Below, piece after piece: positions 32,766 to 39,848 of a stretch of DNA of 39,848 bases. The notes below the pieces were generated by a model that saw only the letters and a list, made by a program, of their open reading frames with translations, made no database searches and was not told the origin of the DNA. The stretch's first letter is position 1, and every line of letters starts with the position of its first letter. Made by a program: the position numbers and the translations under genes. Source of the stretch: Candidatus Bathyarchaeota archaeon (GTDB lineage Archaea; Thermoproteota; Bathyarchaeia; Bathyarchaeales; Bathycorpusculaceae); assembly GCA_003164295.1 (NCBI GenBank), contig PLTA01000034.1:155130-194977 (forward strand), given 5' to 3'.

Positions 32766-32876
32766 ATGAAGGCATCTGACTTGGTCAGGGCAAGTAATTA
32801 TTCTATTCGCGCATTTATCAGTATGATGGCTGAATTGTTTTTAGTGCTATATAAAACGCATAGGGCGGAGTCTTAA
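32766..32876 (+). CDS. Possible 36-aa upstream peptide coupled to the HTH gene
   Basis: ATG 32766 with GAGG 5 nt upstream opens a 36-codon frame (MKASDLVRASNYSIRAFISM and so on) whose TAA overlaps the ATG of the regulator (TAATG). Coupling and ribosome site support it; the TATA-like box inside it (32848-32856) instead suggests that the regulator has its own leaderless transcript. No homologue recognised. The region 32565-32765 before it holds no other gene I can support. Confidence 0.35.
   Translation: MKASDLVRASNYSIRAFISMMAELFLVLYKTHRAES
32847..32857 (+). promoter_or_regulatory. TATA box of the HTH regulator
   Basis: CTATATAAAAC is a near-consensus archaeal TATA box about 25 bp before ATG 32876, predicting a leaderless or almost leaderless transcript. 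Confidence 0.55.
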
Positions 32877-33202
32877 TGAATAAGGCTGAAGGAGTCCCCT
32901 ATGAAACTGCGGTTTTGATCTTGCTTACCCTTTCTAGGGGTGCTGAGTCAAGAAAAAAGATTTTAAGTGCATTGCTTCCCGGCCCCAAAAACTGTAATCA
33001 ATTATCGAGAGAAACAGGTTTGGATTGGTGGACTGTAAAGAAACACCTTCCCAGGCTAATGAAAGAAAGCTTAATCCAAAGTTCAGCTTTTGGGAACTCT
33101 ACATTCTATAATCTTAGCTCACTTGGAGAAGAGACTATAAGGGCACTTCAATCAAGCAGCGGTAAGAATTCTGATCTCAAATCTTCAAGTGATCAGCCAT
33201 GA
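32876..33202 (+). CDS. ArsR-like winged-helix regulator of the ABC operon
   Basis: A 108-residue protein dominated by a winged helix: ESRKKILSALLPGPKNCNQL, then SRETGLDWWTVKKHLPRLMKESLIQSS, then the wing FGNSTFYNLSSLGEE. A Ser/Lys-rich tail follows. No sensor domain is present. ATG 32876 sits 25 bp after a strong TATA box. It is 67 bp upstream of an ABC-permease operon and points the same way; the direct repeats in that operon's promoter are its likely target (inference). Confidence 0.75.
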   Translation: MNKAEGVPYETAVLILLTLSRGAESRKKILSALLPGPKNCNQLSRETGLDWWTVKKHLPRLMKESLIQSSAFGNSTFYNLSSLGEETIRALQSSSGKNSDLKSSSDQP

Positions 33203-33220
33203 ATCAGAATAAAGTAAGGT

Positions 33221-33252
33221 CTATAAGTGGTAACATTTACGGTGGTAACCGT
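33221..33252 (+). promoter_or_regulatory. ABC-operon promoter with repeat operator
   Basis: CTATAAG (33221-33227) is a TATA candidate. GTGGTAAC occurs at 33227-33234 and 33242-33249 (15-bp period), and the second lies in the inverted repeat ACGGT-GGTA-ACCGT (33239-33252). The expected start site near 33247 falls inside the repeats, a layout fit for repression. GGAGAGG at 33258-33264 is the ribosome binding site of the permease. Confidence 0.5.
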
Positions 33253-33269
33253 AATCAGGAGAGGGAAAA

Positions 33270-34601
33270 ATGGGCATCTTGACAAGAGCAACCAAGAATC
33301 TGTCGCGAAGAAAAACCCGGGCCCTAATAGTAATCGTCGCGTTAAGCCTTGCCTTAACAATGCTAATTATCCTACCGTCAAGCATCAATGCAAGAGAAGC
33401 AATGACTCGACAAGTATTTGATGATCTAATAAGCACTTACGGCTCCCTTAATGGAACTATAAATTTGTCAGCAACCGAAATACAGTGCAGTTATCCGATA
33501 TCCTTCAGCCCCTCAAACGTGTTCAGTTCGAACGGCTATATTCAGCAGCCACTTATGAATGAATCATTATACAATAACATTACGTCAATTCCAGATGTCA
33601 CCAACGTTATACCAATACTTAACGTGTTGAATACAGCCACTCGGTCGTATCAAATCTATGGTATACCCTTAGATAATGCTTCTTTGTCAAAAATTCCATC
33701 ACTCCTACCCTCTAACATCACTGAGGGACGAAACTTGCAAGTCGGCGACCGCGGTGTTGTTGTTCTAGATGAGGAAACCGCGAAGAATTTTAGTGTAAGT
33801 GTAGGCGGAACATTCACAATTTCAGGAAGAAACTTCACGGTAGTAGGCATTAACAATGACCCGGGCGGTTTGGTTGCGAGCATGAGTCTAGCTGACGCCC
33901 AAGCTATCACCAACGCAACTGGTCAAGCATCGTTATATACAGTATTTGTTGATAACATTGACAACGTCAATACAGTTGCATCCCGAATCAGCAATTTAGA
34001 TCCTAACTTGCAAGTTTCATCTGGGGTGTCTGAGCTGGACGCAGCTGAACCACTGCAAAGCCAAATGACCTCGCTGGTTCAATCCGCACAAAACAACCTG
34101 AGTCAAATTCAAGATACAGGTCTAACCGAAATAAGCATCGTAGTCGTTGCAGACGCTGTAATAGTGTTGTTTGTTATGCTTTACAGTGTTCGCGAAAGAA
34201 CTAGAGAGATTGGAACGCTTAAAGCAATGGGCGCCGGTAACATAACCATTCTGGGGCAATTCATGATTGAAGCCGTCATACTAAGCCTTGTGGCCGCCTT
34301 TGTTGCCATAGCAGTAGGCGTAATTGCCCTCCCAACACTATCCAGCCTGCTACTGCCAACCCCCGTGCAGACTGGGGTTACTGTGGGATGGAATTCAAAC
34401 GGAACAATGATTCTATCAAAGACAATCTATGGACGGATGCCGTTTCTCGGCAACGGGTCAAATGTTATCTCTGTTCCTATAACGCCGGAAATTGCAATGA
34501 TAGGATTAGTCGCCGCCGTTTTGTTGGGCGCTCTTGGCAGTTTGTATCCTGCTTTGAAGGCAGCAACTACAAGACCTGCGGAGGCAATGAGATATGAGTG
34601 A
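33270..34601 (+). CDS. ABC transporter permease, MacB/FtsX type (first copy)
   Basis: A 443-residue permease. One N-terminal membrane helix (about 17-37) is followed by a large extracytoplasmic MacB-type domain (about 45-285, with many NxS/T sequons) and three helices in the FtsX domain (about 290-440). This includes the cytoplasmic loop YSVRERTREIGTLKAMGA that contacts the ATPase, and the usual ending LYPALKAATTRPAEAMRYE. Such transporters usually move lipids, peptides or lipoproteins, or transmit mechanical force. ATG 33270 with GGAGAGG upstream. The stop overlaps the ATPase gene start by 8 bp, so the two are coupled. A paralogue lies at 36678-37940. Confidence 0.9.
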   Translation: MGILTRATKNLSRRKTRALIVIVALSLALTMLIILPSSINAREAMTRQVFDDLISTYGSLNGTINLSATEIQCSYPISFSPSNVFSSNGYIQQPLMNESLYNNITSIPDVTNVIPILNVLNTATRSYQIYGIPLDNASLSKIPSLLPSNITEGRNLQVGDRGVVVLDEETAKNFSVSVGGTFTISGRNFTVVGINNDPGGLVASMSLADAQAITNATGQASLYTVFVDNIDNVNTVASRISNLDPNLQVSSGVSELDAAEPLQSQMTSLVQSAQNNLSQIQDTGLTEISIVVVADAVIVLFVMLYSVRERTREIGTLKAMGAGNITILGQFMIEAVILSLVAAFVAIAVGVIALPTLSSLLLPTPVQTGVTVGWNSNGTMILSKTIYGRMPFLGNGSNVISVPITPEIAMIGLVAAVLLGALGSLYPALKAATTRPAEAMRYE

Positions 34602-35331
34602 TTTAGTACTAAAAATTGAAAATTTAACCAAAACCTACAAGATAGGCAAACGAGATGTCCAACCCCTAACCAACCTCAACCTTGAAGTAAAAAAAGGCGA
34701 GTTCACAGCAATCATGGGCCCCTCTGGCAGCGGCAAAACCACACTTCTCAATGTCATCGGATGCATAGACAAAGCGTCAAGCGGCAAAGTACTCATCGAC
34801 AACGTAGACATTGCAAAACTGCCCGAATCAAAACTCTACAAAATACGCCGCGATAAAATAGGCTTCATATTCCAAAACTTCAACCTGGTGCCTTACCTGA
34901 ACGCTCGGGAAAACGTCGAATTAGCTATGGAGCTTGCAGGCAAATTTAAGGGTCAGCGAAGACAAAGAGCAAAAGACCTTCTTGCCACCGTAGGCTTGTC
35001 AGGGCGAGAACAACATCGTCCCCAACGGTTAAGCCAGGGGGAGCAGCAGCGGGTTGCCATTGCACGTGCCTTAGCCAACGACCCAGCAATAATCTTGGCC
35101 GATGAACCTACAGGAAACTTGGATGTAACTAACAAGCAGGAAATTGTGAAGCTACTGGTAGACCTTAACCAAAAACAAGGCACAACCATCATAATGGTAA
35201 CCCACGACGAGCAGGTTGCAGCGCAGACTCAACGAATGCTGTATCTAAGTGACGGAAAAATAAGCGAAGATAAACAAATTCAAAAAGAGACCATTTTCAA
35301 CAGCCAATCAGAATCAAAGGAGACCTATTAA
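34594..35331 (+). CDS. ABC transporter ATP-binding protein, MacB/LolD type
   Basis: A 245-residue ATPase. Walker A is GPSGSGKTT at 42-50, a Q-loop lies at FIFQNFNL (about 91-98), the signature is LSQGEQQRV at 146-154 (a variant of LSGGQ), Walker B is IILADE at 166-171 followed by a D-loop (GNLD), and the H-loop is VTHDEQVA. It powers the neighbouring permeases, and because one ATPase gene serves two permease genes, a heteromeric pair of permeases on an ATPase dimer is likely (inference). It overlaps the first permease by 8 bp and is followed 2 nt later by the propeller gene. Confidence 0.93.
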   Translation: MSDLVLKIENLTKTYKIGKRDVQPLTNLNLEVKKGEFTAIMGPSGSGKTTLLNVIGCIDKASSGKVLIDNVDIAKLPESKLYKIRRDKIGFIFQNFNLVPYLNARENVELAMELAGKFKGQRRQRAKDLLATVGLSGREQHRPQRLSQGEQQRVAIARALANDPAIILADEPTGNLDVTNKQEIVKLLVDLNQKQGTTIIMVTHDEQVAAQTQRMLYLSDGKISEDKQIQKETIFNSQSESKETY

Positions 35332-35333
35332 GA

Positions 35334-36578
35334 ATGAATCGGAGAACAATAAAGACTTTGAGCGTTGGCTGCATCATTTTCGCCACCTTGCTATGTGCTT
35401 TGGCATCGTTATCTCAGCCCGTTCAAGCTACAAATACGGCGAGTGTAACCGTTGGCGGAGTTCCTTATGCTGTGGCTATAACGCCTGACGGCAGATTCGC
35501 ATATGTCCCTAATACAGAAAAAGTTTGTGTCATAAATATTGCCACAAATACGGTGACAGCAAAGGTAACTGCACAAAACTGGCCTAATGGTATAGCTATA
35601 ACTCCAGATGGCAAATACGCCTACGTTACGGATTCGAATACTCCGACAAATCAGGATGGTCTAGTTTCAGTGATAAGTACAGCCACTAACAAGGTGGCAG
35701 CGACGATAACCGTTGGAGGTAACCCCAATCACGGTCTAGCTATAACTCCAGACAGCAAATACGTCTACGTTACAAATCAGGACGGGTCAGTCGCAGTGAT
35801 AAGCACAGCAACCAATACAGTCACGGCGAACATAACTATAGGAGTTCAAAGCACATCCACAGTTACCAACAAAACAATGACGAGCGTAACTATTGAAGGT
35901 CCCAGCATATCTCAGGCTGTAGCAATAACGCCCAACGGCAAGTACGCTTATGTTGCAAACTCAGACGGCACAATTTCGGTGATAAATACAGCTACGAACA
36001 CCGTAGCGGTAACGATAACCCTTGGAGACGAAGACAACCCTGAAGATGTGGCTATAACGCCTAACGGCGAGTATGCCTATGTTTGCGCTACAAATTCGGC
36101 TAACGGTATAGTTTCTGTGATAAGCACAGCTACAAACACAGTGACGGAGACAATAACTGGTTTTGACGGCCCTAACGGTCTAGCTATAACTCCAGACAGC
36201 AAATACGTCTACGTTACAAATGGATCTAACGATTCGGTGTCGGTGATAAACACAGCCACGAACACAGCGACTGGGACAGTAACCGTTGGAACCACCCCTT
36301 ATGGCATAGCTATAACGCCCAACGGTGAATATGCCTACGTTACAAATCTTGCTTCTGATGCAACTCAAAGCCCAGCAGCTAACTGGGTTGGTACTGTTTC
36401 GGTGATTAGCACGACTACGAACACAGCGCCAACTGATTTCTCATCTCCAACCCTTTCCCCATCGCCGGCGATTCCAGAATTTTCTGCTCAATCGTTAACA
36501 ATTATACTGCTTGTTTCTATCATAATAGTTCTCTTAGTGTTAATCATTGCAAAGAGGAAGCTGGAAAAGCCAACATGA
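35334..36578 (+). CDS. Secreted YVTN-repeat beta-propeller with IPEF-type anchor
   Basis: A 414-residue exported protein. A signal peptide (1-32) is followed by seven repeats of about 42-48 residues, each with the phrase xAITP(D/N)GxYxYVTN and SVI(S/N)TATNTV. This is the YVTN/NHL-like propeller seen in archaeal surface proteins, and seven blades would close a ring. The end has PSPAIPEFSAQ, a hydrophobic helix and a basic KRKLEKP tail, resembling the PEF-CTERM type of sorting signal handled by archaeosortases; whether this cell has such an enzyme is not visible. ATG 35334 follows AAGGAG. It lies between the ATPase and the second permease, so it probably acts with the transporter. Confidence 0.88.
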   Translation: MNRRTIKTLSVGCIIFATLLCALASLSQPVQATNTASVTVGGVPYAVAITPDGRFAYVPNTEKVCVINIATNTVTAKVTAQNWPNGIAITPDGKYAYVTDSNTPTNQDGLVSVISTATNKVAATITVGGNPNHGLAITPDSKYVYVTNQDGSVAVISTATNTVTANITIGVQSTSTVTNKTMTSVTIEGPSISQAVAITPNGKYAYVANSDGTISVINTATNTVAVTITLGDEDNPEDVAITPNGEYAYVCATNSANGIVSVISTATNTVTETITGFDGPNGLAITPDSKYVYVTNGSNDSVSVINTATNTATGTVTVGTTPYGIAITPNGEYAYVTNLASDATQSPAANWVGTVSVISTTTNTAPTDFSSPTLSPSPAIPEFSAQSLTIILLVSIIIVLLVLIIAKRKLEKPT

Positions 36579-36677
36579 TAAAAATAAGCGAAGGAAACCA
36601 AGCACCAATAGAAACTCGACTGGTCAGTCAAGCAAAATAACATTGTTTCGTTTTGATTTTTTAAGGAGGTAAAATAA

Positions 36678-37940
36678 TTGGGAATACTATCAAGAGCTAC
36701 TCGAAGTTTAGCCAGAAGAAAATCCAGATCGCTCCTCTTAATTGTTGTTTTAAGCTTTACCTTGGCAATGTTAATTTCTATTCCGCCAAGCATCACCGCA
36801 AGTAAAGCAACCACCCAAGCAACGATTAATGACCTAACGGCCGCAACAAAGGCGGTTAATTCAACTGTAAGTATAGTTGCGACCGAAATAGATTGCCACC
36901 TTCCTGGGAATGCGATTATGAACGAGACAGATTATACCAATTTAACCTCAATCGACGACGTCACAGCAGTTATACCCATACTTGACCAAAGAGAAACCAA
37001 CGATAATTTTACCTATGATGTCTACGGCATACCTTTAGATAATGCGGCTTTGCTTAGCAACTACTGGACAGTTCTGCCCACAAACATAACTGGAGGAAGA
37101 AACTTACAGGCTGGCGACAGCGGTGTGGTTGTGCTACAGGAGCAGCTTGCTGATTATTTTGGTGTAGGCGTGGGGGGAAACGTTAACATTTTAAACCAAA
37201 CCTTCCGGGTGGTCGGCATAGAAGGATATACGCCTGTCAACGAAACAGCCGTTTACTTGAATCTCAACGATGCTCAGGCTGTAACGGACAACGCTGGAAA
37301 CGTAACCAACTTTAAGGTTTTTGCTGACAGCGTTAACAACGTGGAAAGTGTTGCTAATAAAATCGGCGCCATGTATCCTCGGTTGTCGGTTTCGATAGCT
37401 GCTTCTCTAGTGGATTCGGTGATTCAAATGCAAACTCAGACCAATGAGGAGCTGCAGATGGCACAGACTTCTATGAGTCAAATCCAAAGCACAGGTACAA
37501 TGGAAATTGGTATTATAATCGTTGTAGATACTGCAATTGTCCTGTTAATAATGCTCTATACGGTGCGTGAGCGTACTCGTGAGATTGGAACTTTAAAAGC
37601 TTTGGGGGCTAGTAGCATGGCAATTTTGGGTCAGTTCATATTTGAAGGCATATTGCTTAGTTTAATTGCTGGGATAGTGGCGATACTGATTGGCACAGTA
37701 GGTGCGACATCGATAGCTAACCTGTTGCTTCCGCGCCCAATTCAAGCTGGAAATAGCACCGTATCAACAGCAGGCGTATCCTTAGGCTCGGCTTTGTCAG
37801 CCTCCATCGCCATAATCATAACTCCAGAACTTGTACTACTCGGATTAGGCATCGCTGTACTGTTAGGTGCATTGGGCAGTTTATACCCTGCATGGAGAGC
37901 AGCCAGGACAAGACCAGCAGAGGCAATGCGATATGAATAA
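36678..37940 (+). CDS. ABC transporter permease, MacB/FtsX type (second copy)
   Basis: A 420-residue paralogue of the permease at 33270, sharing the start MGILSRATRSLARRKSRSLL, the loop YTVRERTREIGTLKALGA and the end SLYPAWRAARTRPAEAMRYE. The extracytoplasmic domain is shorter and more divergent. The start is TTG 36678 because AAGGAGGT (36663-36670) lies at ideal distance and the first codons match the paralogue's start. It follows the propeller gene by 99 bp and is probably in the same operon. The two permeases likely form a heterodimer, or alternate, with the single ATPase. Confidence 0.9.
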   Translation: MGILSRATRSLARRKSRSLLLIVVLSFTLAMLISIPPSITASKATTQATINDLTAATKAVNSTVSIVATEIDCHLPGNAIMNETDYTNLTSIDDVTAVIPILDQRETNDNFTYDVYGIPLDNAALLSNYWTVLPTNITGGRNLQAGDSGVVVLQEQLADYFGVGVGGNVNILNQTFRVVGIEGYTPVNETAVYLNLNDAQAVTDNAGNVTNFKVFADSVNNVESVANKIGAMYPRLSVSIAASLVDSVIQMQTQTNEELQMAQTSMSQIQSTGTMEIGIIIVVDTAIVLLIMLYTVRERTREIGTLKALGASSMAILGQFIFEGILLSLIAGIVAILIGTVGATSIANLLLPRPIQAGNSTVSTAGVSLGSALSASIAIIITPELVLLGLGIAVLLGALGSLYPAWRAARTRPAEAMRYE

Positions 37941-38119
37941 TTTTAAATATCTCAAAAAAATTGGGACAAGCTAATCAATGGCCAACTTTAGTGCATAATT
38001 TTTGCACCCTGAAAAGACAGGAAAAGAAAAAGCCATCACTGAGAGATTGATAATATTTGTATCCAATAAAAGGAATAAAAAAGAGAGAATAGTGAAGCAG
38101 ATAGTTTTGTGGTTTTTGT

Positions 38120-38641
38120 CTACATTGAAAGGACAGAGTCAATAAATATGTCGGTGGGTGCACTGGTGTTACCGCCAGCGAGATAAATGTATTGGCATTG
38201 CTCGGGCGCAGTAAACACATACCATACAGCGCTAGTAGATTTGACATTCACATATCCCGCGAGAACATAGGTGCCAGTCAGGGTGGGGGAAACGAACACA
38301 CTCAAGGCGCTATTAGGATATCCGCTGGCTGCTTTTGCATAGACGGTAATGGATGACCCTGAATTTATTGAGGCGCTCATCCCGCCTATTATATATCCTC
38401 CTTCGCCTGCGCTTCCGCCATATATCTGCGCCCAGTTATTGTCAGGACCAGTACCGACAATGTTGCTTGGGTTTCCGACAGAACCACCGCTGATGGGACC
38501 AGAGCCGTCTTCGCTAATGCAATAGGTGGCATTTAGAGGGATTACTTCTGCTTTTGCTTGGGGTGTTGTAAGGCTTGCGAACATTGCAATACATAGCAGG
38601 GCTACTATTGGGGTAATGACTAAAAGCTTTTTCATTTTCAT
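38120..38641 (-). CDS. Small secreted beta-rich protein
   Basis: A 173-residue exported protein: signal peptide 1-31 (cleavage near AKAEV), then an all-beta domain with Gly/Ser-rich loops (ISGGSVGNPSNIVG; YIYLAGGNTS), comparable to small adhesion or lectin-like sandwiches. No family recognised. ATG 38641 has GGTGGTGA 5 nt upstream; a second ATG lies two codons on. It is preceded by a leader of about 157 nt rich in inverted repeats, unusual for archaea and suggestive of post-transcriptional or operator control. The gene is convergent with the second permease. Confidence 0.7.
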   Translation of the reverse strand: MKMKKLLVITPIVALLCIAMFASLTTPQAKAEVIPLNATYCISEDGSGPISGGSVGNPSNIVGTGPDNNWAQIYGGSAGEGGYIIGGMSASINSGSSITVYAKAASGYPNSALSVFVSPTLTGTYVLAGYVNVKSTSAVWYVFTAPEQCQYIYLAGGNTSAPTDIFIDSVLSM

Positions 38642-38829
38642 GTTTTCACCACCTTAAAATTTCTCTTATACTTAGGGGATTTTTGTTATAGCGCCCCCTT
38701 TACTTGGCGCTCCTAATTATCGGTAGCCCTTCCGTAGTTAAGAGCGTTTTCACGATTCAGACCCGATTCGGGTACGACTCGTACCTCAACCAACATTGCG
38801 CCTATTAATTGTGGTAGGTGCATTATAAG
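38642..38829 (-). promoter_or_regulatory. TATA box and long palindrome-rich 5' leader
   Basis: On the minus strand the TATA-like CTTATAATG (38829-38821) predicts transcription start near 38800, about 157 nt before ATG 38641. Inside lie ACCCGATTCGGGT (38761-38773) and GGTACGACTCGTACC (38771-38785), two perfect 1-nt-centre palindromes sharing GGT, so their hairpins would exclude each other. A third stem pairs AGCGCC (38690-38695) with GGCGCT (38706-38711). The rest of the gap to 39039 holds nothing I recognise. Confidence 0.5.
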
Positions 38830-39039
38830 CCACCAAAAGCAGGAACACTCTCGTTTTTATGGCGCCTGATTTTGGAAAAAGTCAAAAACCTACCAGCCCT
38901 CATGGTGCCTAAGGAAGAATAACGGTAGAAGACCCAAAAAAGCTATCGCTAATCCTCAATAAAATTGCCGAAAAGTCTACAATATTATTTTAGCGCAAAT
39001 AAAAATAATCTCAAAAAAAAGAAAGAAGAAACTTAATTT

Positions 39040-39420
39040 TTAAGATGCGGGGGATATAGCTGGAGCTAAAGTTGACAGATTTGATGATGCGGTTGAAGAT
39101 GTTGAATCTGGCATTTGTTTTGCTGCTTCTGTAACTATGCCGTCTATTTGGGTTAGTAGTTGGGTTGGGACTTCTTTGATGTAGTTGAGTCCTTTGCTGA
39201 AGAGTAGTCCTGTTAGTGCTGATGCGAATGGGTTGACTGCAACGTTTGCGAGTGGTGTGCCTGAGATGTTGAATCCTAATGCGATGGCAAAAGATGCAAG
39301 CACCAGGCGTAGGAATTTGGTTTCGCTAAAGACTTCTCCGCTTAGTTTCCATGAGACCAGAGCTGTGAAGATAGCGGCGGCTAGGGCAAAGAGTATTCCG
39401 TAATATGGTGAAATATCCAT
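39040..39420 (-). CDS. Small membrane protein with Ser/Thr-rich tail
   Basis: A 126-residue protein with hydrophobic helices at about 6-25 and 37-56 and a weaker one near 64-78, then an amphipathic stretch and a Ser/Thr/Ala/Pro-rich tail. GGAGGTGA is positioned upstream of ATG 39420, a strong ribosome site. Size and topology recall holin-like proteins, but nothing supports lysis. Same strand as the partial gene to the right. Confidence 0.55.
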   Translation of the reverse strand: MDISPYYGILFALAAAIFTALVSWKLSGEVFSETKFLRLVLASFAIALGFNISGTPLANVAVNPFASALTGLLFSKGLNYIKEVPTQLLTQIDGIVTEAAKQMPDSTSSTASSNLSTLAPAISPAS

Positions 39421-39531
39421 TTTTTACATTCACCTCCGGTAAAACAAGTTACAATAAAAAACTCGATCGCCCGCTTCTCCAGGCCATAACACTTTTGCGG
39501 GCCAGTGCTTTCAACCTGGCAAAACAAAAAA

Positions 39532-39848
39532 CTAATTTCTATCTAAAAGATCCTGATTTGCACTCTTCAGGATGGCTGCCTGCTGTTTCTTCTCAGCAAC
39601 TTCTTTCCCAGCCTCATCCTGATCAAGAAAACGCACACCCAACTTCACCAAACCAGGCGGATACTTATTTTCCTTATCAAGCCTACGAAGCAACTCACAA
39701 ATAATGCCGTTAGCAACCTCGCCAATTACAATGTCTTTCAAATACGCCTTACCCTTCTCAGCATCCCAAGTAAACCCAACACTGCCATTATCATTCACCG
39801 ATTTTTTGCCATCAATCTGCCCAAGCTCAGAATCAACAATCTCCAGTT
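39532..39848 (-). CDS. Partial ORF running off the right edge
   Basis: The reading frame is open from the window edge (39848) to a stop at 39532; a GTG at 39798 could start it, but the 16 upstream codons are also open and read naturally (LEIVDSELGQIDGKKS), so the true start is probably outside. The visible 104 residues have GFTWDAEKGKAYLKDIVIGE, a helical middle (ANGIICELLRRLDKE) and a charged, Gln/Lys-rich end. No family recognised. Confidence 0.5.
   Translation of the reverse strand, partial: LEIVDSELGQIDGKKSVNDNGSVGFTWDAEKGKAYLKDIVIGEVANGIICELLRRLDKENKYPPGLVKLGVRFLDQDEAGKEVAEKKQQAAILKSANQDLLDRN

Noticed and set aside
38761..38785. Possible tRNA T-arm in the palindrome pair
   Set aside because: I tried to fold a tRNA on both strands; no acceptor stem, D-arm or anticodon arm fits.

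Overview
The window is archaeal. It carries an archaeal-type RNase P RNA gene, RadA, a family B DNA polymerase, an AK6-type adenylate kinase, TATA boxes about 25 bp ahead of genes, frequent TTG/GTG starts and secreted proteins with archaeal C-terminal anchors (including an IPEF-type tail). Base composition (about 40% GC), the zinc-ribbon recombinase, the small MGKT(V/I)-type protein beside a divergent PolB, and the anchored YVTN/PQQ propellers together suggest a Bathyarchaeia-like TACK archaeon. The lineage call is an inference from gene style, not a placement.

Layout. 0-11.8 kb: a large anchored PQQ-propeller surface protein, a soluble four-PAS histidine kinase, a YkgJ-type cysteine-cluster protein, a Fic-fold protein with a damaged active site, a lipocalin, a sedolisin-type secreted protease interrupted by one in-frame UAA, an ABM-type monooxygenase and a four-helix, histidine-rich membrane protein. 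11.9-16.8 kb: a probable integrated plasmid-like element with a translationally coupled HUH-type Rep operon, small membrane/coiled-coil proteins, the remnant tail of an older integrase and an intact tyrosine integrase. The integrase lies directly beyond the 3' end of the RNase P RNA gene (16.8-17.1 kb), a plausible attachment site. 17.2-20.6 kb: AK6-like kinase, restriction-endonuclease-like protein, zinc-ribbon recombinase lacking two catalytic residues, and two divergent ribbon-helix-helix regulators (one only 52 aa) around a palindromic operator.

20.6-28 kb is a DNA repair island on the minus strand: radA, a PolX-type nucleotidyltransferase, a family B polymerase with degenerate exonuclease and altered motif C, a small conserved protein overlapping it, and a RecA-fold protein without a Walker A motif. 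The radA promoter, the RecA-like/PolB operon promoter, and the promoter of a third locus that starts with a paralogue of the small protein share the same 27-bp upstream box, set 40-41 bp from the TATA box in all three. This is the most interesting signal in the window: a candidate regulatory box for a co-regulated repair/mutagenesis set. A Doc-type toxin with a small upstream partner and a DUF4177-like mini-gene lie alongside.

28-39.8 kb: small membrane and secreted proteins, a membrane-bound winged-helix regulator divergent from a secreted protein gene, a PIG-V-like glycosyltransferase broken by two opposite frameshifts, and an ABC operon (HTH regulator, FtsX-type permease, MacB/LolD-type ATPase, anchored YVTN propeller, second permease). 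It ends with a secreted protein behind a long, palindrome-rich 5' region, a small membrane protein and an ORF that runs off the right edge.
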